The notes beneath the pieces were generated by a model, which had not been told where the DNA came from, did no database searches, and saw nothing but the letters and a program-made list of their open reading frames with translations. A DNA stretch of 64,000 nt, from contig CAZNFX010000003.1 of the NCBI GenBank assembly GCA_964572845.1, positions 124,001-188,000 on the forward strand, given 5' to 3'. This document shows, one piece after another, positions 16,546 through 26,191 of this stretch. The translations under genes and the position numbers were made by a program. Position 1 is the first letter of the stretch. Every line of letters begins with the position of its first letter. This stretch comes from Bin55 sp964572845. Lineage in GTDB: Bacteria; Pseudomonadota; Gammaproteobacteria; Pseudomonadales; Azotimanducaceae.

Positions 16546-19500
16546 TTAGTTTATTGATTCCACTGGGGTCCACATCACCGCATCAGCGATTCCGCGAGCT
16601 CTTCGCTCCACGCTCACGACGACGTCAACCTTGGGATCCTCAATGTCGAAGACACCTATTTCGTTCCAACCCATAGATGCGGAACTCAAATCGAATTCAA
16701 CTTCCCTAGCGTCATCGTCATGAAGGACCTCAATGCTATAGCTACCTACCTTCCGTCCCCATCGTCGCCATTCTCCGTCAAACTTCCAACCTGTCGACGA
16801 TTCTTTATTGCTGGAAACAAGACAGCAGAGGTGATAGTTGAGATGCCACTGGCCAGACCTTGGCAACGTGGTGGAGAACTTTGCATTAACAGTGGTTTCA
16901 CCCCGTGACTTGAAAGCAAACGTATGTCGATACCTGCCGTAGCTTGTCGGTTCTTGCTCACGAACCCAAGGTTCCCACGCATACGCTGCGCCTGACTGCA
17001 GGCCTTCGTCCAATTCGGGCTCACCAAAAGGAACAAACGGTTTCATCCAGTCCGGAATAGGCGGCGTGGACACATAAGAGTCGGGGGTCTTTATGGAAAA
17101 CCCATCGTCCAAGTCATCCACGATTATGGCTTCCGGGTAGGGACTTACCCATTCTGATTGGACAATATATGGCAACTGCGGAGCGTCAGTGGGATTGAAA
17201 TCCTCCAGTTCAGGAAAGCTCACAAGAATAGGCACACGGTTCAACGACAAGTAGGGTTCTATCCAAACACGCCTTACCGGGGCTCCGCTTTGCAAGGCAA
17301 CGCGAGTCGTAGAGTTGCCGTCAATGCGGACAGGGTCCAAGCGGAGGACCTCCCAATCTTTCTTGCTGTCGCTATTAGTCTCGTAGGAAAACGCGACTAC
17401 GCCCGGAACAGGTTCGCCATTGTGCAACAAGAAGCTGGCCTGATAGATTGATTCGCCCTGTTCACTGTCGGAAAGTCGTTCAAGTCTTGGCTGGGCAACC
17501 ATGAAGCCGGGGAGGCTCGAATCGTTTAGCCAATCTCCAAGCAAATTTTCAAAATCAAGACCCACATCCAATCCAACTGCTGCCAAATCAACGTCCGTGT
17601 AGGTTTTTCCCCTATATCTCGCGACCAGTTCCCGCAGAAAGGCGCTTACGGTCTCCTCGCTGTAGCCGTCGATCAAAGATCGTGCAATGGCCTTTCCCTT
17701 CAGAAGCAGCATGTTGTAGGCCGATTCTGCGTCGTCCAAGTAGTCAATTTCACCCAGAGCAGTAACCACCACGTCGTTCCATACCGAGGGTCGGTCTGCA
17801 AAACGCTCTCTCCAGTCCAAGTCCCGCGTGAATCCATCGTTGGTTGGGGTGCCTATCGCTGACTCGATGCTGGCGTCTCGAGGTCTAGCCAATATTGTGT
17901 GCGTGGAGAAATACCCGTCACCTTCCGTAACCAACGCGGTAGCAAGCTCGTCGACAACAAAGCCAATGGCTGTTGCGGCATGCCCATGTGGCATTGTTTG
18001 ATAGGTCACAAAATTTCTTGGAACGTTTATTAGTGGGTTGCCTCCGTGCAGGTCGTTTCGGAAAAACTCAGAAAGATACTTGTAGAGGTACTCCCCTCGC
18101 TCTTCATCACTTTGAATCTTCTCTTCCAGGCGTGCAAGTGCGTTGTCGAATCGCGCAATGGGCAGTCCACTCTCTCTAACCATATGAATGCCAGGTGGCG
18201 CATATACAGTGTCGGCTCGCCAACCACCACCGTACACCCGAAGCGACAGTGGCACTTCAACCAACGAGAGTGTGCCGTAAGGGTACTCAAGCCCAATACT
18301 TTGCAGAATCGCGACGCGTTCTTCAATCCAAGCTCGTAGATGCGGAAGGACGACCTCAAGCGTGTCCAAGCTCTCTTCGTGCTGCCTGCTGATCAACAGC
18401 TCAAACTGGATGCCTTCGACATCCATAGCACGACGCTCAAACTTCGAGCCAACCAGCGCAAACTCGGGGACTGGATTCTTCGGGTTGAAGCGGAAGGTTG
18501 TCTTTCTCTCGCGACTAACCAGCTCACGAGTACCAGGTCCTGCGACAATCCAATCATTGGGCACTACGACTTCAATATCCAATTCAAAAAAGTCAGTTGG
18601 TCGTTCCTCAATTGCAGTACGTCCTACAGCAGCCCCCGACATTGGAAACCAGCTGACTCCCGGCATAAGAGCGACAAATTGATTGTGGAAGATGTAATTC
18701 TGTTGACCAAGGAAATACAGCTGCTGACCAGCAAACGCATCTAGTGCAGACCAATCGATTGGACTGTCCAGATAGGCAAATGAGGAATTCGGTACGCCAG
18801 ACGCTGCGACGGCGATTTCAACGTCACGTTCCTCTGTGTTGTTGTGAGGGACACGCAGCAATCCATTGTCGAATTCAAAATCTACTACTGCAGTGCCGTT
18901 GACAGATAGTTCGGTGATTCGGTAGCCGGGGTTCAGGCTAAACAGCCATGCACCGTCGGATGGCATGCTCTCCGTACCCATGGTCAAGACTAAATCAAGA
19001 TCAACTCTTCGCCCTGGTGAAATGTTGACCACACCGCTCGCTTTGTGCACGTCGGTCGCAGTATGTGTTTCGTACACTTTGTGTATCGATGCCCAGTTTG
19101 CAATCTGCTGACGGTCGCCCAATGCCGCCATCACCAGGCCAAAGACACCCACAATGGCAATCAGTGACGCGGTTGCTCCTGCGACCCAAAGCCGTGGTCG
19201 AACACTGCCGCTTATATGCCGTGGATGAAGCGCAGCTGCAAGGGCTAAGAACCCAGCACTGAGAAGCAGCACTAGCGACCGATTGATGAGAGTGTGGGCA
19301 TTTACGAACTCGGGGGCCAATTCCGAGGGCAACACAGCTTGGCCGGTATAGGTAACTACAGCCATGGAAAGGAAGAAGGGCATACGAACGGATATATAGA
19401 AATACGCCACGATCAGCGTCAGCATTACAACTACAACAAGCAATCGAAATCTAAGCAGAATAGCTGCCAGTACGGTCAACGAACCCCACAGCAACAGGTT

Positions 19501-19995
19501 GGGAATGATGTCCCATACTAGGAATGCAAAGACACTGGCAGACTCCATAGCACTCCCAAAAGAAGAATTCGAAGCCTCTGCGATCAGCCCGAAGAAGTAG
19601 AAGAAAAGCACAACGCTGGCTGTGGGTATAGCCATTAGTAGGACGATGCCTAACAGTCGACCCGACAGCAACTCAATATTGGAAAATGGTCGGCAATCGA
19701 TGACTTCGCCCATTCGGCTGCGAACGTCGCGAGTTCGAATGTCAAAGGCCAGAAAGATCATTCCGAGCATAGCCATAAGCACTAAGATGCTGCCAAAGCT
19801 GGTTGTCAAATAGCGGGGGCTGTAGATGCCAGCTGCTGGAAGTACAACCGAACTACTAGCATGGGTGAAAGTAAGCGCGAGCCAATTGATCACGCAAAAT
19901 ATCAGCCCAATGGCAATGAATACCCAGGTCCGGACGAGCCTCATGCAAGTGCGCATTTCCGCACTTGCTAGATGCCAGAGATTGGAGAACTTCAT
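16546..19995 (-). CDS. ABC-2 permease fused to an M1 aminopeptidase-like region
   Basis: This is a 1149-residue two-part protein. Residues about 1-290 hold seven or so hydrophobic helices of an ABC-2 export permease. The remainder is a large periplasmic portion with the layout of M1 metallopeptidases, including a segment SLVEVPLSLRVYGGGWRADT where M1 enzymes have their exopeptidase loop. I find no HEXXH zinc motif. The matching place reads TMPHGHAATAIGFVVDELAT, so catalysis is doubtful. The last 200 residues look like a beta-sandwich (GRYRHTFAFKSRGET onwards). Its ATG abuts the stop of the ATPase gene. It likely forms the membrane part of an exporter with that ATPase. Substrate unknown. Confidence 0.85.
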   Translation of the reverse strand: MKFSNLWHLASAEMRTCMRLVRTWVFIAIGLIFCVINWLALTFTHASSSVVLPAAGIYSPRYLTTSFGSILVLMAMLGMIFLAFDIRTRDVRSRMGEVIDCRPFSNIELLSGRLLGIVLLMAIPTASVVLFFYFFGLIAEASNSSFGSAMESASVFAFLVWDIIPNLLLWGSLTVLAAILLRFRLLVVVVMLTLIVAYFYISVRMPFFLSMAVVTYTGQAVLPSELAPEFVNAHTLINRSLVLLLSAGFLALAAALHPRHISGSVRPRLWVAGATASLIAIVGVFGLVMAALGDRQQIANWASIHKVYETHTATDVHKASGVVNISPGRRVDLDLVLTMGTESMPSDGAWLFSLNPGYRITELSVNGTAVVDFEFDNGLLRVPHNNTEERDVEIAVAASGVPNSSFAYLDSPIDWSALDAFAGQQLYFLGQQNYIFHNQFVALMPGVSWFPMSGAAVGRTAIEERPTDFFELDIEVVVPNDWIVAGPGTRELVSRERKTTFRFNPKNPVPEFALVGSKFERRAMDVEGIQFELLISRQHEESLDTLEVVLPHLRAWIEERVAILQSIGLEYPYGTLSLVEVPLSLRVYGGGWRADTVYAPPGIHMVRESGLPIARFDNALARLEEKIQSDEERGEYLYKYLSEFFRNDLHGGNPLINVPRNFVTYQTMPHGHAATAIGFVVDELATALVTEGDGYFSTHTILARPRDASIESAIGTPTNDGFTRDLDWRERFADRPSVWNDVVVTALGEIDYLDDAESAYNMLLLKGKAIARSLIDGYSEETVSAFLRELVARYRGKTYTDVDLAAVGLDVGLDFENLLGDWLNDSSLPGFMVAQPRLERLSDSEQGESIYQASFLLHNGEPVPGVVAFSYETNSDSKKDWEVLRLDPVRIDGNSTTRVALQSGAPVRRVWIEPYLSLNRVPILVSFPELEDFNPTDAPQLPYIVQSEWVSPYPEAIIVDDLDDGFSIKTPDSYVSTPPIPDWMKPFVPFGEPELDEGLQSGAAYAWEPWVREQEPTSYGRYRHTFAFKSRGETTVNAKFSTTLPRSGQWHLNYHLCCLVSSNKESSTGWKFDGEWRRWGRKVGSYSIEVLHDDDAREVEFDLSSASMGWNEIGVFDIEDPKVDVVVSVERRARGIADAVMWTPVESIN

Positions 19996-20997
19996 CTACG
20001 AGTTCTTATTCTTCTTGCGTCGACCCCAGCGTGAGTTCTTGGTTGTAGAAGCTTCCGCCGCGTTGTGTTCCTCGTCCTGCCGTGCCCGTTCGAGTTTTCC
20101 ACGCTTTGCCATGAAGGCTAGGTAGGCCTCCTCCAAACTTGGTTGATCCACTTCAGTTGCTTCAAAGGTCAAGTCGGTTCGATCATCCACGACAACTCTG
20201 AAAGTTACATCTGCACCTTGAACCGTACGAGAGACGATTTCGTGCTTTTCCTCAACCAAATTTGAGCTCTCCAAGGGGACAGTGATTTCAAAGACCTGGC
20301 CACGTGCCTGATCGAGCAGCGACGAGGGGGCTCCCTGAAACGCGACGGTACCATCATCGATGAGTGCGATCTGGGAACAGCCACTGCCAAGGTCGGCAAC
20401 AATATGTGTTGAGAGCAGGATCGTGCGGTCTTGACCCATATTGGTCATTACCTGACGGAATCTCATTCTTTCTTCCGGATCCAAGCCAACTGTAGGTTCG
20501 TCAACCACTAGGACTTCCGGATTGTGGACCATGGCTTGCGCGACGCCTAAACGCCGCACCATGCCGCCCGACAGCTTCTTGACTTTGCGGTCCGCGACGT
20601 CAGTTAGGCCCACTTCTTCAAGTACTTCTGCCACTCGCTGGCGTCGTTCCTTCTTTTTGGTCATTCCCGATAAGGCGGCGAGAGTATCGACGACTTCCTC
20701 AGTACGGTGCAGTCGCCAAGCGCTAAACGACTGGGGAAGGTAGCCAATTTTCTCCCGTACACGATGGCATTCCTTGACAACGTCGTACCCACAAACCCGT
20801 GCACTGCCTTCGGTTGGTCGCAAGAGAGTGCAAATGATTCGCATCAAAGTACTCTTTCCTGCGCCATTGGCGCCCAAAAGACCAAAAAAACCAGTGCCCA
20901 ACGAGAGATTTACATCATTGAGTACGGCCGTGGATTTGTCGTAACGATGAGTTACGCCCTGGATTTCGATTGCTGGAGCGTTGCTTGTCCGTTCCAT
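19996..20997 (-). CDS. ABC transporter ATP-binding protein
   Basis: This 333-residue ATPase powers the ABC-2 exporter encoded next. It has Walker A GANGAGKST, signature LSGGMVRRLGVAQAM, Walker B VLVVDEPTVGLDP and the switch histidine in LLSTHIVADLG. A C-terminal extension of about 100 residues ends in a basic tail (KNSRWGRRKKNKNS). I chose the ATG at 20997, where the domain begins (IEIQGVTHRYDKS). The open frame reaching 21102 has no domain match. First gene of the ABC-RND export operon. Confidence 0.93.
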   Translation of the reverse strand: MERTSNAPAIEIQGVTHRYDKSTAVLNDVNLSLGTGFFGLLGANGAGKSTLMRIICTLLRPTEGSARVCGYDVVKECHRVREKIGYLPQSFSAWRLHRTEEVVDTLAALSGMTKKKERRQRVAEVLEEVGLTDVADRKVKKLSGGMVRRLGVAQAMVHNPEVLVVDEPTVGLDPEERMRFRQVMTNMGQDRTILLSTHIVADLGSGCSQIALIDDGTVAFQGAPSSLLDQARGQVFEITVPLESSNLVEEKHEIVSRTVQGADVTFRVVVDDRTDLTFEATEVDQPSLEEAYLAFMAKRGKLERARQDEEHNAAEASTTKNSRWGRRKKNKNS

Positions 20998-21378
20998 GGC
21001 GTTTGTTTGTTCAGCCAACGGTATATCTCGGTTGTGGGAGAATTGCGATGTATTGTACGTAATGCTATAGATGCAATAGCACGGTCTTCGGTCATTCTCC
21101 AATAGCTAGAATCTCTCTCTGTATTGCAAGAAACGTGCCAAATTTGATGCGTTCACGAGTACCGAGAAATCGTCATTTTCAGTGTGTTTTGGTAGGAAGA
21201 TCTCGAAGAGGGACGCCAAACTCACCAAATTTTGAGCAAATGTGCCAAACCCTTTTGCTATTTCCGTTTGTTCTAACGGTTGCACCGGGTTGACTACCAA
21301 AAGAGACACCTATGGAACTTGATTGTTTCTCTCTAATACTCTACCGGGTAAGTTCTGTCCCATTGGTGCTCCTCTAGC
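20998..21378. other. intergenic region upstream of the export operon
   Basis: About 380 bp between divergent genes. A 67-codon minus-strand open frame at 21106-21309 has no recognisable pattern or ribosome-binding site. The leaders of the export operon and the luciferase-like oxidoreductase gene lie here. I see no certain promoter or operator. Confidence 0.5.
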
Positions 21379-22326
21379 GTGTATCTTGGACTGACGCCCT
21401 GGTCGCTCTCGGACACGAACAGTGCGGAGACGTTGTGCAAGCAAGCTGAATTTGCAGAGCAACTAGGTTATGAATATTTCTTTCTTCCAGAACATCACTT
21501 CGTGGAAGGTAGGTCCATTCCCGAACCCCTACTATTGTTGGCGTCGGTGTCGGCTAAAACCAACACGATTCGATTGGGAACAACCTCGTTCTTGCTGCCG
21601 GTTCGCCACCCGGTTCAAGCAGCAGAGCAAACCGCGGTCCTTGATCAATTGAGCCAAGGGAGATTGACACTCGGCGTTGGACGAGGTACCGCTCCTGCTT
21701 TGTTTGAGACGTATGGAGTCGACCCTAAGGACAAGCGCACACTATTCGAGGACTGTTACTACAAGATGGTTCAAGCATGGAGAGGAGAGGCCATTGCTTC
21801 CGTCGACTCCAAGCAGCCTGTGAAAATCTCTCCCCATCCGAGGCAAAAGCCTCATCCGCCAGTGTGGGTAGCTGCGTTTGGGCCGCTAGCTCTCAAGCAA
21901 GCCGGGCGTCTGGGTCTCCCTTATCTCGCCTCTCCACGAGAGACCCTGTCTCGTCTTAAGCAAAACTACGCCACTCATCGGGAGGCGTGTGCCAAATCCA
22001 AGGTATCGAAGCCAGCAGAGACTCCCATCATGCGTTCGGTCTTTGTCTCCGAGGATCACGCACGGGTACGAGAAGTGCGAGAGCGCGCCGAAAGCTTCGG
22101 ATTTAACGTTGCCAAAGATGCAAGCAATGGGCGTGGTACCTCAATTGACGATTGGGCGATTATTGGATCAAGGAGTGAAGTGCGGGATCTGCTTGAAATT
22201 TATCGGGATGCGCTCGACATGACCCACCTAATCGCTACACGGCTCGGTATCGGCGGCGTATCGCATGACGAAATGCGCGAGTCGCTGGCCCACCTTATTT
22301 ACGTTAGAGACGAATTGTTCAATTAA
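21379..22326 (+). CDS. LLM class flavin-dependent oxidoreductase
   Basis: This 315-residue protein has the luciferase-like monooxygenase fold, which uses reduced flavin to oxidise small organic substrates. It starts LGLTPWSLSD and has the family segments EQLGYEYFFLPEHHF, RIRLGTTSFLLPVRHPVQAA-type strand (here NTIRLGTTSFLLPVRHPVQA) and RLTLGVGRGTAPALFETYGV. The start is GTG at 21379. The substrate is not predictable. Its stop overlaps by 4 bp with the stop of the convergent YhhQ gene. Confidence 0.88.
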   Translation: MYLGLTPWSLSDTNSAETLCKQAEFAEQLGYEYFFLPEHHFVEGRSIPEPLLLLASVSAKTNTIRLGTTSFLLPVRHPVQAAEQTAVLDQLSQGRLTLGVGRGTAPALFETYGVDPKDKRTLFEDCYYKMVQAWRGEAIASVDSKQPVKISPHPRQKPHPPVWVAAFGPLALKQAGRLGLPYLASPRETLSRLKQNYATHREACAKSKVSKPAETPIMRSVFVSEDHARVREVRERAESFGFNVAKDASNGRGTSIDDWAIIGSRSEVRDLLEIYRDALDMTHLIATRLGIGGVSHDEMRESLAHLIYVRDELFN

Positions 22327-23147
22327 TCTCGATTCGCACCGGCCACCCCAGAGTCTTCGGGAGTTACCACCACTGTCGATTCGAAATCTCCAGGATCAAT
22401 CTCTTCGTGCTGACGCAGGCCGAGGAAGGGTCTTAACAACCGAACGGCCAAGTACGCAGGACCAGTGTCAACCAAAGCAACGATCATCTTGAATACGTAG
22501 CCCGAAGCAATGAACACAAACAACTGGGGCCAAATCGCGCTTGCCGCATCAACGGGCAGAGCACTAGCATAGAAGTGGGTTACAAGAACTACCGCGGTTG
22601 TATCGACTAGCTGGCTGACTAAGGTTGAACCGTTGTTGCGCAGCCACAGATGCTTGCCTCTTGTCAGTCGCTTCCAGAAATGAAACAACTGCACATCGCA
22701 GAATTGAGCCGTGAGATACGCAACCATCGACGCGAAGACTGCGCCAAATGCCAAGTGGCGAATCTCAAAGAAGACCGGTTGCCGACCTGCTGCGTCTGGG
22801 AGTATGTTGCCGACACTGTCCACAGGTTCTGATCCGGGCAGCACACCACCGAGCCAAAGAAAAAAGATCACCCAGATATTCACGATCAAACCAACCCACA
22901 CCATGTCGGTGGCACGTTTTCTGCCGTAAAGCTCACTTATCAAATCGGTGCACAAGAACGTAACTGGATAGGGCAACACACCCACTGCAATAACCATTGG
23001 TACATTCACACCTAATACTGTGAACGACAAATCGACGAATCTGCTAATTCCAATTACGTTGAGTACAGCAAGCGTTCCAAGGAATATTCCCGACAAAATC
23101 AGAAAGACTCGCTGACGGCGCAGACGATAGTTGGGTTCTCTTGACAT
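22323..23147 (-). CDS. yhhQ: queuosine precursor transporter, YhhQ family
   Basis: This 274-residue inner-membrane protein belongs to the VUT/DUF165 (YhhQ) family, whose E. coli member imports queuosine precursors (preQ0, preQ1). It has six or so helices. Family marks are YPVTFLCTDLISELYGRKRA near residue 60 and the later QFCDVQLFHFWKR and LRNNGSTLVSQLVDT segments. It is the last gene of a three-gene minus-strand set behind a PTPS-type synthase and a short-chain dehydrogenase, only 5 bp after the latter, so pterin- or deazapurine-related work is likely for the set. Confidence 0.92.
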   Translation of the reverse strand: MSREPNYRLRRQRVFLILSGIFLGTLAVLNVIGISRFVDLSFTVLGVNVPMVIAVGVLPYPVTFLCTDLISELYGRKRATDMVWVGLIVNIWVIFFLWLGGVLPGSEPVDSVGNILPDAAGRQPVFFEIRHLAFGAVFASMVAYLTAQFCDVQLFHFWKRLTRGKHLWLRNNGSTLVSQLVDTTAVVLVTHFYASALPVDAASAIWPQLFVFIASGYVFKMIVALVDTGPAYLAVRLLRPFLGLRQHEEIDPGDFESTVVVTPEDSGVAGANRD

Positions 23148-23152
23148 GTCAG

Positions 23153-23854
23153 TTAGTTTTCGACTTGTCCCAAGTTCGCATGAATGACACTTCCATTGAT
23201 CACACTGTTCTGTGTTGCCCAGAAGACAGTTTCTGCAATTTCAGACGGCTGTATTAACCGATGAAAGGAGTTCTGCTCCGCGATTGAAGCAAGCACGTCG
23301 GAAGGCAAATGAGCCCGAAGCATTTCCGTGTCCGTAAATCCCGGACAAATCGCCGCTGTGTGAATCCCGCTTCCAATTAGGTCCTGGCAGAGTGCTCGCA
23401 TCATCCCTACTTGAGCATGCTTGCTGGTTACATAGGAAAAAGAACCTGCAACTGCTTTCTCGGATAGAGTCGAACCAACGAAGACAATGCTAGATGATGC
23501 GCCCATTTTAGGAATGAACCATCGGTTCAAGGCGTTGGGGGCGATGACATTGACCCGCAGAACATCTAACAAGGCTTCTGCTTTCGTATCAATAGCCGTG
23601 TCCTTCGCAAGATTCGACGCATTGTGGATCAAATGCACGACTCGGTCTGGTTCGTGCGGGAGTACATCACCTAGTTCGTGTTTGATCTCGGCTTCAACAT
23701 TGGCTCCACCGAGATCCAGCCTAACGTTCGTCACCCCAGTCTCGGGACAGGGCCGCCTGGAAATGTTTACGACTTCTAGTCCGTGGTCTAGGAACAAGCG
23801 TGCAGTGGCCAAGCCGATTCCTGCACTTGCGCCAGTTATGATTGCGACACTCAT
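23153..23854 (-). CDS. short-chain dehydrogenase/reductase (sepiapterin-reductase-like context)
   Basis: This is a 233-residue Rossmann-fold NAD(P)-dependent oxidoreductase. The cofactor motif is TGASAGIG near residue 7. The NASN motif follows at about 85, and the catalytic Ser and Tyr-x-x-x-Lys are seen as VGSTL and YVTSKHA. The ATG at 23854 overlaps the stop of the PTPS gene as ATGA, so the two are coupled. In eukaryotes and some bacteria a PTPS and an SDR (sepiapterin reductase) act in sequence on pterins. That pairing suggests this enzyme reduces a pterin, but this is inference from context. Confidence 0.9.
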   Translation of the reverse strand: MSVAIITGASAGIGLATARLFLDHGLEVVNISRRPCPETGVTNVRLDLGGANVEAEIKHELGDVLPHEPDRVVHLIHNASNLAKDTAIDTKAEALLDVLRVNVIAPNALNRWFIPKMGASSSIVFVGSTLSEKAVAGSFSYVTSKHAQVGMMRALCQDLIGSGIHTAAICPGFTDTEMLRAHLPSDVLASIAEQNSFHRLIQPSEIAETVFWATQNSVINGSVIHANLGQVEN

Positions 23855-24384
23855 GGTCTCGACCACGAAATGGTGGCTGATTGGCTTGGACCGGAGGTCA
23901 CTGTCAGGTCCAAACTCTCAATCGAATTTCTGACTAGCAAGTCGGTCTCTTGAAGCTGATCGAGAAACCAGCGTGCGAGCTCTTCCACAGTTATGTTTCT
24001 CAGTGGCAGCAGCAGGACATCACGTCTGAGAAAGACCAAGCGTTCTTCTCCAAAGGTAATTTTTACGTGTTTGTCGTCCGTTTCGTAGGCTAGAAATGGA
24101 GACTCGGTCGGCAACAAAGTTGTCTCGTCCAATCCATCGCAAAGCAAAGCCAACGCGTCTTTCAGCTCGGTGTAGTCGAAGCACAAGCCGTCATCGCCAA
24201 TCTCGCTAGTTGCGCTTGCACGTACGAAGTAATTGTGTCCATGCAGGTTTTCGCGTTCGGACTGGCTGAAGACTGTAAAGTGGGCACAAGCGAAGTGCAA
24301 CGACTCCTTGTGAACGTCGATGCGTACAACGGCGTCCGTATCTGTCGCATCGGCTCTTCCACACTCTGTCCGCGCCTCACTCAT
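23851..24384 (-). CDS. 6-pyruvoyltetrahydropterin synthase family protein, PTPS-III-like
   Basis: This 177-residue enzyme is of the PTPS/QueD family. Zinc would be held by His35 (FACAHF) and His48/His50 (LHGHNY). QueD enzymes have a catalytic Cys ahead of HGH; here the segment is RENLHGHNY, an E-x-x-H-G-H motif (Glu45). That is the hallmark of PTPS-III enzymes, which make 6-hydroxymethyl-dihydropterin and replace FolB in folate synthesis. The usual Asp-His pair later is Asp86-Glu87 (GLDETTL), another departure. The ATG at 24384 was preferred to a GTG seven codons upstream. First gene of the operon with the SDR and YhhQ. A folate, biopterin-like or queuosine role remains open. Confidence 0.85.
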   Translation of the reverse strand: MSEARTECGRADATDTDAVVRIDVHKESLHFACAHFTVFSQSERENLHGHNYFVRASATSEIGDDGLCFDYTELKDALALLCDGLDETTLLPTESPFLAYETDDKHVKITFGEERLVFLRRDVLLLPLRNITVEELARWFLDQLQETDLLVRNSIESLDLTVTSGPSQSATISWSRP

Positions 24385-24499
24385 AGGGCAAATGCTAGCA
24401 AACACAGTGATTAGGGCTTGCTAGCAACTGCTACGGCACAATTGCAATTTCACAACAATTGTTCAAAATAGGCTTAGATCGGACTAGGGGAGCAATTCA

Positions 24500-26152
24500 A
24501 TGGGGCACGACATTGTCATACGAGGTGGAACTGTTTACGACGGAAACGGTGGAGAAGGCTACACCGCCGATGTGGGCATAACCGGAGACACCATCGATGC
24601 CATCGGCAAAGTGGATGGCAAAGCCAAGCGTGAAGTCGATGCACAGGGCTTATGTGTTGCACCGGGATTCATTGATCTGCACACTCACCTTGATGCCCAA
24701 GTTGGATGGGACCCTCAGGTTACATCTATTAGTTGGCATGGAGTTACGACAGCACTGTTCGGCAATTGTGGCGTTACGTTTGCCCCGTGCAAGGCCTCGG
24801 ACAGAGAGTTTCTCGCTGGAATGATGGAAACCGTAGAAGACATTCCCAAGCAGGCGATCCTACACGGCTTGCCGTGGAACTGGGAATCTTACGGCGAATA
24901 TCTTGACGCATTGGAACAGCTGGGTCCCTCCATAAACATTTGCGGTCTCGTCGGGCATTGCGCTATTCGATTCAACGTCATGGGCGAGCGGGCCGTTGAG
25001 GAGCCAGCTACAGAGGTGGAAGTCCGCCAAATTGCCGCCATCGCAGGAAGGTCGGTAAGGGAAGGAGCACTGGGGTTTTCCACTAACCGATTACCAGGGC
25101 ATCGGCTACCTGATGGACGTTCCATTCCTGGCACATTCGCCGAGCGCGACGAGCTGCGGGCTGTTGCAGAGGAAGTAGGCAAGTTTGGAGGACTTATGCA
25201 AACGGTCTCCGACTTCCGCGACTTCGACGCTGAAATGGATTTGATCCGCGACGAAGCACGAAGTGCACGCGGCGCTTTGTTCAGCAGTGCAGCGGAGATC
25301 GGCACTCAGCGATTGGATGAGCGTGTCAACGCCATGCGCGAGGAGGGTCTCAACGTAACTTCAGTAACGGTTCCTCGTTCCGGCGGTGGGGTTGGTGGAT
25401 TGTCCACGAGCAACTTCTTCCGTACCAAGTCGTGGAATGAACTACGAAAAATGGAGCTTGCTGATAGATTGGCAGCGATCAGAAACCCAGAGATGCGCCA
25501 ACGATTGGTCGAGGAAGTAAAGGAACAGGGCGACCGGTTGACGCAAGGCATGAAACGATGGTTCTACATGGGTCCAGGCCCACGACCGCGCTACACGCAT
25601 CAATTGGACGAAAGTCTCTTCCATATGGCCGAGAAAGCCCGAGAACATCCCGTCGAGACTTGGCTGCGCCTGACCGACGAAACTGATGGTAGGGCTCTCT
25701 TTCACATGAGGGGATTCAACGTAAACTTGGATTCGCTTAGGGAACTCATAACAACGGAATGGGCAATGCCGGGCTTGGGTGATGCGGGGGCTCACGTGAG
25801 CCAGATGATCGATTCCGGATGGTCTACATTCATTCTGTCCCATTGGCATCGCGACACTGGTGTGTATTCTCTTGGCGAAGCAATACGACGCATTACAAAG
25901 GTGCCTGCCCAGGTACTTGGTCTTGAAGACCGAGGGCTCCTGAAGGTGGGTCAGCGCGCCGACGTGAACGTGTTTGACATTGATAGACTAGAGGAACGGA
26001 TGCCCGAAATCGTTCACGATTTTCCGTTCGGGGCGCCACGCTTCATTCAGAAGGCCAGCGGCTACCACATGACGATGTGTAATGGCACCATCGTGCTCGA
26101 GAACGACGAACTTTCGGGCGAGACTGGCGGAAGAGTTTTACGCAGCCTATAA
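24500..26152 (+). CDS. N-acyl-D-amino-acid deacylase-type amidohydrolase
   Basis: This 550-residue metal-dependent hydrolase is of the D-aminoacylase/dihydroorotase-like group. It has an N-terminal beta-sandwich (DIVIRGGTVYDGNGGEGYTA), the metal motif DLHTHLDAQ near residue 59 and GNCGVTFAPC near 92. A late segment GLGDAGAHVSQM carries the catalytic Asp, and a closing sandwich (RADVNVFDIDRL) follows. Family members release D-amino acids or related products from N-acyl forms; the exact substrate here is unknown. An AGGGGAG site precedes the ATG. It is a lone gene, followed by a highly folded spacer. Confidence 0.9.
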   Translation: MGHDIVIRGGTVYDGNGGEGYTADVGITGDTIDAIGKVDGKAKREVDAQGLCVAPGFIDLHTHLDAQVGWDPQVTSISWHGVTTALFGNCGVTFAPCKASDREFLAGMMETVEDIPKQAILHGLPWNWESYGEYLDALEQLGPSINICGLVGHCAIRFNVMGERAVEEPATEVEVRQIAAIAGRSVREGALGFSTNRLPGHRLPDGRSIPGTFAERDELRAVAEEVGKFGGLMQTVSDFRDFDAEMDLIRDEARSARGALFSSAAEIGTQRLDERVNAMREEGLNVTSVTVPRSGGGVGGLSTSNFFRTKSWNELRKMELADRLAAIRNPEMRQRLVEEVKEQGDRLTQGMKRWFYMGPGPRPRYTHQLDESLFHMAEKAREHPVETWLRLTDETDGRALFHMRGFNVNLDSLRELITTEWAMPGLGDAGAHVSQMIDSGWSTFILSHWHRDTGVYSLGEAIRRITKVPAQVLGLEDRGLLKVGQRADVNVFDIDRLEERMPEIVHDFPFGAPRFIQKASGYHMTMCNGTIVLENDELSGETGGRVLRSL

Positions 26153-26191
26153 AAGCGTAACCAGAATCGTTCGTCGGAGTTGCGTGAACCC

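Noticed and set aside
21106..21309. A 67-codon minus-strand frame upstream of the ABC ATPase
   Set aside because: It has an acceptable composition but no family match, no ribosome-binding site and no partner. I could not support it.
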